Below are positions 57,970 to 64,000 of a stretch of DNA of 64,000 nt, piece after piece. Origin of the DNA: Pseudomonas fulva (GTDB lineage Bacteria > Pseudomonadota > Gammaproteobacteria > Pseudomonadales > Pseudomonadaceae); assembly GCF_023517795.1 (NCBI RefSeq), contig NZ_CP082928.1:620001-684000 (forward strand), written 5' to 3'. Every line of letters starts with the position of its first letter. Position 1 is the first letter of the stretch. The notes under the pieces were generated by a model. That model did not search any database, was not told the DNA's origin, and was given only the letters and a program-made list of their open reading frames with translations. A program made the position numbers and the translations under genes.

Positions 57970-60036
57970 TCAGAGCGCCAGCTCGAGGCGCCCGTCATCG
58001 GCGCCTTGCGGCTGCGCCGGCACTGCACAGCAGATCAGCACTTCATCGTCGCCGTGGGGCGCGCTGGGTTCTTTCAGGTAGCTCACCGCGCCTTTCACCA
58101 GCCGTGTCTTGCAGGTACCACAAGAGCCTTCGCGGCAACTGAACTCCGGTTCCAGGCCGCGGGCTTCGGCCAGTTCAAGCAAGGTGCCGGAGCCTGGCGT
58201 CCAGCGCCCCTCCTTCAGCGATTCGGTAAACAGCACCGGCACCGCCTCGGTGGCCGGCGGAGCCGTCACGGCGGCCGTCGCCGGCCGATCGGGGCGACGC
58301 ACCAGGGACGCCGGCCCGAAGCCTTCGGCGTGAATGCGCCCGTCGGCGATGTTGTAGCCGCGCAGGCCGTCGTACAGCCCCTGGGTGAAGGCCGGCGGCC
58401 CGCACAGGTAGAAAGCGTAATCGTCGAAGGCCAGATAACGGGTCAGCAGTGCCATATCGATGCGCCCGGCGGTGTCGTAATCGACACCCGGCTCGGCGCC
58501 ACTGGTGTCGCTCAGCACCCGCACCAGCCTGACCGCGCCCTGGGCCGCGGCCACCAGATCGGCCAGCTCGCGGTCGAAGGCCCGCTCGGCCTTCGAGCGC
58601 GCGGCGTAGAACAGCGTGACCGGCTTGATCCGCTGCCGGCGCCAGCCTTCGTAGACCACATGGCGCAGCATCGCCAGCATCGGCGTGATGCCGATACCGC
58701 CGGCCAGCAGCACCAGCGGGCGCTGCTCCTGCGCGTCGAGGGTGAATGCCCCGGCCGGCGCGCGGGCGTCGATCAGGTCGCCCTCGCGCAACCCGTCATG
58801 GATGAATTGCGACACCCGCCCCTCGCGCTTGACGCTGATCCGGTAGATGCCGTCGGCCGGCGCCACCGACAGGGTGTAGGTGCGAATCAGCGGCTTTTCA
58901 TCCACGCCAAGCTGCAGCCGGATCGGCAGGTGCTGGCCAGCCAGGTGCGGCAACAGCCCGGCGCCATCGACCGGTTCGAGGTGCAGCGAGCGGATCGAGC
59001 GGCTTTCCTGAACGATGCGCGTGATCTTCATCGGCCGCCACTGGGTGGCGTACCGGGCGGCGCGCAGCTGATCGGCGGCCTGCTGCCAGTTGCCGGTGAG
59101 CAGCGAACTGTCCGCCCAGCCGTCATCGCGCAGGGCCCAGCGCAGAGCCATGGCGCCCGGGCGGCGAAGGATACGCCGGGCCCGGAACGTCCACAGCCGT
59201 TCGGCCCCCTGGAAAGCAGCGATTTCCGGTGAGTCGAAGATGACCTCGGCGTCGCCGCTCAGTTGCAGCACATCACCCGTGGCGAAATCCACGAACAACA
59301 GGCCGGCCCTGCCGTTGAGCACGATATTGCCGAGGGTGGAAAAGAACAGGTTGCCGTTGAAATCCGGGATGGTCAGGGTGCCATCCGCCGCGACCCGCAC
59401 GAAGCCGCTGTTGCCGCCACGGTGCGAAACGTCCACCTGGCGATGCCCCTCGACATCGGCGTAGGTGGCCACGAAAAAGGTGTCGGCGCCTTCGATCACT
59501 GCCCGCGCCGCGGCATCCAGCGCCGGCAGCTGCTCGACGGTAGCGGCGAACGGCGCCGCCGGATCACGGGCGAAGGTGAAGTCGCGCTGCTGGATATAGC
59601 GCGGGCAATTGCCGAAGCTCTGCTCGACCTCCACCCGCAGGCCCTGCGAACCGGCCGCCACCACACCATTCATGCGGTTACGCCGGCGGGTGTGCAGCTC
59701 GATACCCAGCAGCCCCAGCGCGGCGCCCTCGCCCATGCCCTGAGCGATGGGATCACCGGCCTGCGGCCACGCGGCGATATCCAGCACGGTAGGCGCTGGC
59801 GAGGTCATGAAACCAGCCTGCCCTTCGAGCATGCCGGCCCAGGGGTCGCCTTGCGCATCCACGCTGCCCAGCACGATAAACGGCAGCTGGGCGTAGAACT
59901 CGCGGTGCTGGTCGGGCATGAAGTCGCGCACCACACGCTGGCCGACCGCGTCCATCCGTTCGGCGACGCCGAGCTGGTTCTGGATGAAGGTTTCGCCCTG
60001 GTGCCAGGTGGCGGGCGTGCTCGTCAGATCGCTCAT
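57970..60036 (-). CDS. PNPOx-like/ferredoxin reductase/2Fe-2S three-domain oxidoreductase
   Basis: A 688-residue fusion. Residues ~1-310 form a PNPOx-like split barrel (MPDQHREFYAQLPFIVLGSV, FFSTLGNIVLNGRAGLLFVD). Residues ~325-570 form a ferredoxin-NAD(P) reductase unit (HLPIRLQLG, VLLAGGIGITPMLAML, YLCGPPAF). A C-terminal plant-type 2Fe-2S domain follows, with ligands in FSCREGSCGTCKTRL and ICCA. The start is the ATG at 60036. The organisation suggests a self-contained NAD(P)H-to-FMN/Fe-S electron chain acting on an unknown substrate. Confidence 0.88.
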   Translation of the reverse strand: MSDLTSTPATWHQGETFIQNQLGVAERMDAVGQRVVRDFMPDQHREFYAQLPFIVLGSVDAQGDPWAGMLEGQAGFMTSPAPTVLDIAAWPQAGDPIAQGMGEGAALGLLGIELHTRRRNRMNGVVAAGSQGLRVEVEQSFGNCPRYIQQRDFTFARDPAAPFAATVEQLPALDAAARAVIEGADTFFVATYADVEGHRQVDVSHRGGNSGFVRVAADGTLTIPDFNGNLFFSTLGNIVLNGRAGLLFVDFATGDVLQLSGDAEVIFDSPEIAAFQGAERLWTFRARRILRRPGAMALRWALRDDGWADSSLLTGNWQQAADQLRAARYATQWRPMKITRIVQESRSIRSLHLEPVDGAGLLPHLAGQHLPIRLQLGVDEKPLIRTYTLSVAPADGIYRISVKREGRVSQFIHDGLREGDLIDARAPAGAFTLDAQEQRPLVLLAGGIGITPMLAMLRHVVYEGWRRQRIKPVTLFYAARSKAERAFDRELADLVAAAQGAVRLVRVLSDTSGAEPGVDYDTAGRIDMALLTRYLAFDDYAFYLCGPPAFTQGLYDGLRGYNIADGRIHAEGFGPASLVRRPDRPATAAVTAPPATEAVPVLFTESLKEGRWTPGSGTLLELAEARGLEPEFSCREGSCGTCKTRLVKGAVSYLKEPSAPHGDDEVLICCAVPAQPQGADDGRLELAL

Positions 60037-60073
60037 GGCTGTTCTCCCGGTGGCGGCAGCGGCGTGGATGCTT

Positions 60074-60233
60074 AGAACCTGTTCACGAGCTAGCGAGCTA
60101 GAGCCATACAAGGCAAAAACAGGCGAGGAAGCGGAGTTTACGTGCTGTAAATGAGCATTCTGACTGGGCTGGCAATCCAGCCTGTTTTTAACGCCGTAGG
60201 GCCGACGCGCAGCAGATCGTGAACAGGTTCTTA
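60074..60233 (-). repeat. Family A palindromic element, copy A6
   Basis: Arms AGAACCTGTTCACGA and TCGTGAACAGGTTCT are perfectly complementary over 15 bp. Inner stem AAAACAGGC/GCCTGTTTT, tip TTTAC-gtgct-GTAAA, plus an additional internal stem (GGGCTGGCAATCCAGCCTG). The right end is the TAA stop codon of the GST gene (60231-60233). Confidence 0.9.
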
Positions 60234-60848
60234 GGCGTTGGCAGTCAGCCCGGCAGCGGTCTCGGGAATCGCGACGAAGCCCGGCAGCGCTTCGATGCGC
60301 GCCAGAAAGGCGCGGACCTGCCCGTAGGCCGACAGGTCGACGTTGCCTTCCGGCGCCCGGGCCAGGTAGCTATACAACGCCACGTCGGCGATGGTCGGAT
60401 GATCGGCGGCCAGCCACTGGCGATCGCTCAGGTGACGCTCCAGGCGGGCGAGCAGCACATGGGCGCGGGCGATCACTTCCTCGGCGTTGAAATCGGCACC
60501 GAACACCGTGATCAGGCGCGCTGCGCACGGCCCGTAAGCCAGTTCGCCGGCAGCCACGGACAGCCAGCGCTGCACCGCGGCGGCACCGGCCGGGTCTTCC
60601 GGCAGCCAGTCGGTACGCCCGGTCTTCTTGGCCAGATACACGAGGATGGCGTTGGAATCGGCGACCACCACGCCGTCGTCATCCAGCACCGGCACCTGGC
60701 CGAAGGGGTTGAGCGCAAGGAACTCGGGTTGTTTGTTGGCACCGCCGGCCAGGTCGACCTCGACTAGCTCGGGCTTCAGGCCCAGCAGCGAGGCGAACAG
60801 AACGGCGCGATGGGCGTGGCCGGACAGCGTGACGTGATGGATTTTCAT
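60231..60848 (-). CDS. Glutathione S-transferase family protein
   Basis: A 205-residue GST: thioredoxin-like N-domain ([31 protein letters not shown] with the cis-Pro, [15 protein letters not shown]) and helical C-domain (~90-200). Cytosolic. The substrate is unknown. It is upstream of and co-directional with the PNPOx-FNR fusion, separated by A6. Confidence 0.9.
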   Translation of the reverse strand: MKIHHVTLSGHAHRAVLFASLLGLKPELVEVDLAGGANKQPEFLALNPFGQVPVLDDDGVVVADSNAILVYLAKKTGRTDWLPEDPAGAAAVQRWLSVAAGELAYGPCAARLITVFGADFNAEEVIARAHVLLARLERHLSDRQWLAADHPTIADVALYSYLARAPEGNVDLSAYGQVRAFLARIEALPGFVAIPETAAGLTANA

Positions 60849-60978
60849 GGGTCGGCTCCTGGCTGAAGGTGGGCCGGGAGAAGTCCCGATCCGTGCAACC
60901 AGCTTGCGACCCAGGGGCGTTTTGAGGAATACCCGTTGTTGGCACTACTTTATTGCGACAAGCGGAACAATCGCCTGG

Positions 60979-61308
60979 TCAGATCGGTAACTGCCCCAGC
61001 GCCCAGCGCAACCCGAAGAAGATCAGCAGCCCACCGCCGATGGTCGACAGCAGATGACGCGTCACCACGGCAATCCCGATGGTCGCCAGGCCCGCCAGCA
61101 GGTAGGCGTTGTCCCAGCTCAGCGCCCAGTGGCGGCCATCGGGCAGCAGCATGGCCGGCACCACGATGGCGGTCAGCACCGCGGTCGGCACGTAGTGCAG
61201 GGCCTGGCGCACCGCCACGGGAAAGCGCAGGTCGGGAAAGGCGAACAGGCTGTAGCGGGTGGCGAAGGTGATCGCCAGCATGCCGAAGATCAGAATCCAG
61301 TTTTCCAT
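60979..61308 (-). CDS. azlD: Branched-chain amino acid transport protein AzlD
   Basis: A 109-residue, four-helix membrane protein of the AzlD family (ILIFGMLAITFATRYSLFAF, RQALHYVPTAVLTAIVVPAM). It is translationally coupled to azlC by overlap of the azlC TGA with its ATG (61306-61310). AzlC and AzlD form a two-part exporter of branched-chain amino acids. Confidence 0.9.
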   Translation of the reverse strand: MENWILIFGMLAITFATRYSLFAFPDLRFPVAVRQALHYVPTAVLTAIVVPAMLLPDGRHWALSWDNAYLLAGLATIGIAVVTRHLLSTIGGGLLIFFGLRWALGQLPI

Positions 61309-62018
61309 CAGCAGAGCTCCTCCTGCAGCGGCCGTTGATGACGCTCCAGCGCCACGCCGACGACGATGCCGGCAAAGGCGGCGGCCATCAGCCCGAGCTT
61401 GTACGGCAGGTCGTGAAAGATCAGCGCGACCACCGCCGCCACCAGCGCCGCGGCAATTTGCGGGCGGTTGCGCAGCATCGGCACCACGATGCCCACGAAG
61501 GTGGCGATCATCGCGAAGTCCAGCCCCCAGGCGGCGAGGTTCGGCACCGCCTGGCCGAACAGCAGGCCGATCAGCGTGCAGCCGATCCAGTTGCCATACA
61601 TGGCCAGGCCCGCGCCAAGAAAGTACCAGTGCTTGTTTGGCGAGTCGTCGCGCTGGGCGTAGCGCTGCTGCACCACGGCAAAGGCTTCGTCGGTCAGCCA
61701 GAACGCCAGCGGGATGCGCCAGCGCTTGGGCAGGTGGCGCACGAAGGGCTGCAGGGTGGCGCTGTACAACGCATGGCGCAGGTTGACCACCAGGGTGGTC
61801 AGCCACAGCACCGCCAGGGTGGCGCCGCCGCTCAGCAGGCTGACCGCGATGAACTGCGCGGAGCCGGCGAACACCAGCACCGACATGCCGATGGTCTGCC
61901 AGGCGTCGAGCCCGGCGGCGCCGGCCAGGCTGCCGTAGATGATGCCGAACGGCATGGTGCCGAGCAGCATCGGCAGCATGTCGCGCAGGCCCTGGAAGAA
62001 TTCTTGGTATCGGGACAT
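61308..62018 (-). CDS. azlC: Branched-chain amino acid exporter subunit AzlC
   Basis: A 236-residue membrane protein of the AzlC family: GLRDMLPMLLGTMPFGIIYG, AGSAQFIAVSLLSGGA and TDEAFAVVQQRYA are the usual landmarks. The membrane protein pairs with AzlD directly downstream. Transport of leucine/valine-type substrates is inferred from the family; the AraC gene upstream could be the regulator. Confidence 0.92.
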   Translation of the reverse strand: MSRYQEFFQGLRDMLPMLLGTMPFGIIYGSLAGAAGLDAWQTIGMSVLVFAGSAQFIAVSLLSGGATLAVLWLTTLVVNLRHALYSATLQPFVRHLPKRWRIPLAFWLTDEAFAVVQQRYAQRDDSPNKHWYFLGAGLAMYGNWIGCTLIGLLFGQAVPNLAAWGLDFAMIATFVGIVVPMLRNRPQIAAALVAAVVALIFHDLPYKLGLMAAAFAGIVVGVALERHQRPLQEELC

Positions 62019-62147
62019 CGACTCGTCGCTTGGCTGGAAAGACCGCCTGTGGGCGATCAGGAGCGCATCAGGCTAGCCCAGCCGGTCTCCGCTGTCTTGA
62101 ACGATCTTGCGCAGTTTTCGCGACACTCGGGATTCTCTGCTGTACCT

Positions 62148-62197
62148 GTGGGAGCGGGCCATGCCCGCGATTTTTCGCGCGCATGGCGCGCTCCCAC
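62148..62197. repeat. REPIN (inverted REP pair)
   Basis: GTGGGAGCGGGCCATGCCCG (62148-62167) is mirrored by the reverse complement of GTGGGAGCGCGCCATGCGCG ending at 62197. This is the REP unit and spacing known from Pseudomonas REPINs. It lies between azlC and the AraC gene. Confidence 0.85.
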
Positions 62198-62224
62198 TGA
62201 CTTCTGCCCTGGGTATCGCTTCGC

Positions 62225-63067
62225 TCAACCACAGGCTACAGGGCTGTGATGGCAGGCCTTGCGGTACTCGCCGGGCCCCACGCCATACACCTGCTTGAAC
62301 TGCCGCGTCAGGTGGCTCTGGTCGGCGAAGCCCAGTTGCAGCGCCACGCTCAGCGGCGCGCAGCCATCGCGCAGCAACGCCCGCGCCTGTTCCAGGCGCC
62401 GCTGTTGCAGCCAGGCATGGGGCGGCAGGCCGGTGGCGCGGCGAAACACCCGGGCGAAATGAAACGGCGAGAGGTTCACCGCAGCCGCCAACGCTTCCAG
62501 TGTCGGTGGCTCGCCCAGGCGCGCGACCAAGAGTTCCTTGGCCAGGCGCACGGCACGGGGCTCCTGGCCGGGCACGGCTGCCTGCCTGACCCCGGCATGC
62601 CGCTGGAACAGCATCAGCAGCGTCTCGCGCCAGGCGGTCTGTTGCTGCAGCACGCTGGCGTCACTGTCGAGCAGGCGATGCAGCTGGCCGAACGCCTGGT
62701 GCAACTGCATATCCTGCAGCACGCTGGCGGCGAACGACGGCAAGCCGCGTTGCGCCAGCCCGAGCTCGTCGAGCACACCGCTGACCTGTGCCGGAGCCGG
62801 GTAGAACGCCCGGTATAACCAGCCCTGCTCATGGGCGGCCGAGCCGGTGTGCACTTCGTCGGGGTTGATCAACACCATGCTGCCAATCGGCGCCAGGTGG
62901 TCGGCGCCACGATGGCGAAAGCGCTGGGCGCCGCCCTCGATCACGGTGAACACGAAGCCTTCATGTACATGGGGGGTGAAGCGCTGCTTGATATAGCGCG
63001 CCTGCAGCAGCTCCACGCCGGCCAGCGCGGGGCTTTCCCAAAAGCGGATGCGCTCGCCGGCAGGCAT
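62225..63067 (-). CDS. AraC family transcriptional regulator
   Basis: A 280-residue regulator with an N-terminal cupin-like arm (RYIKQRFTPHVHEGFVFTVI, INPDEVHTGSAAHEQGW) and two C-terminal HTH motifs (LEALAAAVNLSPFHFARVFR, PLSVALQLGFADQSHLTRQF). It is co-directional with azlCD, a common partnership for amino acid export regulators. Its own targets are inferred. Confidence 0.9.
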   Translation of the reverse strand: MPAGERIRFWESPALAGVELLQARYIKQRFTPHVHEGFVFTVIEGGAQRFRHRGADHLAPIGSMVLINPDEVHTGSAAHEQGWLYRAFYPAPAQVSGVLDELGLAQRGLPSFAASVLQDMQLHQAFGQLHRLLDSDASVLQQQTAWRETLLMLFQRHAGVRQAAVPGQEPRAVRLAKELLVARLGEPPTLEALAAAVNLSPFHFARVFRRATGLPPHAWLQQRRLEQARALLRDGCAPLSVALQLGFADQSHLTRQFKQVYGVGPGEYRKACHHSPVACG

Positions 63068-63070
63068 GGC

Positions 63071-63640
63071 TCACACGCCGAAGCGTGCCTCCAGCCCGGC
63101 CTTGACCAGCGGCCACTCCTGGTCGGTGATGCTGTACAGCACGGTGTCGTCGAGGCGCCCGTCGGCCAGGCGGCGATGGTTGCGCAGCAGCCCTTCGCGA
63201 ACCGCGCCGAGCTTTTCGATGGCGCGCTGGGAGCGCAGGTTGCTGGCCGCGGTTTTCAGCTGCACGCGCACCATCTGCCAACTCTCGAAGGCGTGGCGCA
63301 GCATCAGGTACTTGACCATGTTATTGAGGCCCGTGCCGTGCTGGGCGGCGTCCAGCCAGGTCCAGCCGATTTCCACGGCCGGCAGGGTCGGCATGAAGTC
63401 GGCGAACCGCGTGGTGCCGACGATCTGGTCGGCGAGGCGAATCACCAAGGGCAAGGCGCGCTCCTCGCGCTGCTCTTGCAGGGCCAGGCGATACCAATCC
63501 AGGCGCTGGGTACCGTTCATGTAGAGCAGTTCCTCGCGGTTGGCTTCGGCCAGGCTGACCAGCGCCGGAATATCGCCATCGAGCAACGGTTCGATGCGCA
63601 GGGCACCGCGCTGCAGGGTGATCAATTGCGGCTTGAACAT
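63071..63640 (-). CDS. GNAT family N-acetyltransferase (RimJ/RimL-type)
   Basis: A 189-residue acetyltransferase. Markers are TLQRGALRIEPLLDGDIPAL, the pattern VEIGWTWLDAAQHGTGLNN (motif B in RimJ-like enzymes) and AASNLRSQRAIEKLGAVREG (CoA-binding). The ATG at 63640 fits the family start; the frame extends to 63799 with non-family sequence. It is 3 bp after the AraC gene end on the same strand. Confidence 0.88.
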   Translation of the reverse strand: MFKPQLITLQRGALRIEPLLDGDIPALVSLAEANREELLYMNGTQRLDWYRLALQEQREERALPLVIRLADQIVGTTRFADFMPTLPAVEIGWTWLDAAQHGTGLNNMVKYLMLRHAFESWQMVRVQLKTAASNLRSQRAIEKLGAVREGLLRNHRRLADGRLDDTVLYSITDQEWPLVKAGLEARFGV

Positions 63641-63880
63641 CGTTTTTTTCTCCACGTGCGACGCTGCCAGGCGGGGCAGTTTCTCACCGAACAACCGGCC
63701 TGTCTGCCTAAAAACCAGTGAGCACAGGGTGCCGCAAACCCGCCCCCCTGCCCCTGCGACCTTGGTAGCGCCTGACGCTACGCCGCTTTGCTGCGACACT
63801 AGGCAGGTGAGCGCAAACCGCCAGCGCAGGCAGGCCGGGATGCGCTCGCCTCACCACCCTCATGTTTTCATGGAGTCTGC

Positions 63881-64000
63881 ATGTCGCTGTCCAGTTGGCT
63901 TATCGCTGCAGTCGCCCTGCTCTACATGGCCGTGCTGTTCGCCATCGCCTTCTACGGTGACCGCCGCCGCAAACCGCTGCCGCCGAAGGTCCGCGCCTGG
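63881..64000 (+). CDS. Probable SSS-domain sensor histidine kinase (CbrA/PA3271-like), N-terminus
   Basis: Only the first 40 codons lie in the window. They encode SLSSWLIAAVALLYMAVLFA followed by IAFYGDRRRKPLPPK, an N-terminal TM segment and basic loop matching the sodium/solute-symporter domain that opens CbrA-type sensor kinases and hybrids as I remember them. The neighbourhood (rdgC, MFS-PlsC, GNAT) resembles PA3263-PA3271 of P. aeruginosa, which would make it the PA3271 relative. The catalytic parts are not visible, so the call rests on a short stretch. Confidence 0.55.
   Translation, partial: MSLSSWLIAAVALLYMAVLFAIAFYGDRRRKPLPPKVRAW

Overview
The window is a high-GC gammaproteobacterial chromosome segment that reads as Pseudomonas (sensu lato). 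The calls that fix this are AmrZ, RsmA/CsrA next to tRNA-Ser, a PrrF-type iron sRNA, the cheR-cheV/flgA-flgM-flgN-PilZ gene order and an aruCFGDBE-type arginine succinyltransferase (AST) operon. I cannot name the species. Nothing looks like a prophage, integron, CRISPR array or large island. The most unusual content is non-coding: two families of dispersed palindromic elements, a two-hairpin guanidine riboswitch and a Fur-type sRNA locus.

Layout. 1-8.0 kb: flagellar and chemotaxis genes. flgBCDE, cheR and cheV are on the minus strand; flgA, flgM, flgN and a PilZ flagellar brake gene are on the plus strand. Sigma-54 boxes lie before flgB, flgA and (off the left edge) flgF, and a sigma-28 box lies before flgM. 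8.2-17.6 kb: an MFS transporter, a YceH-like protein, the prrF-like sRNA, tRNA-Arg(CCT), a fused indolepyruvate ferredoxin oxidoreductase with a divergent Lrp regulator, three tiny proteins, phnN and amrZ. 17.7-26.3 kb: mgtE, a DUF4124-type secreted protein, three near-identical tRNA-Arg(ACG) genes, tRNA-Ser(GCT), csrA/rsmA, lysC, alaS and ltaE.

26.4-34.2 kb: the AST operon (aruC-aruF-aruG-astD-astB-small protein-astE) on the minus strand, with a putative ArgR half-site upstream and a palindromic element inserted between aruG and astD. 35-43.1 kb: a nitronate monooxygenase, then a D-amino-acid salvage locus (PfkB kinase, DSD1/D-threonine-aldolase-like enzyme, RpiR/SIS regulator, N-acyl-D-amino-acid deacylase, RidA and a sodium/solute symporter). 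43.2-51.5 kb: an EamA exporter; a GH15 glucoamylase overlapping an SDR dehydrogenase; PncC/CinA; a PoxB-like TPP enzyme; and a row of small envelope proteins of YqjD/YqjE/DUF3618 type, resembling a stationary-phase/stress module.

51.6-64.0 kb: tRNA-Asp, tRNA-Val, rdgC, a BASS transporter, a guanidine-II riboswitch with its gdx exporter, an MFS-PlsC fusion, a LysR regulator, a three-domain PNPOx-FNR-2Fe2S protein, a GST, azlCD, an AraC regulator, a GNAT acetyltransferase and the first 40 codons of a probable SSS-type sensor kinase. Six ~119-160 bp palindromic elements (family A) and two related family B elements lie in intergenic spaces. Their paired arms change together from copy to copy, and four of the eight start or end on a neighbouring gene's stop codon.
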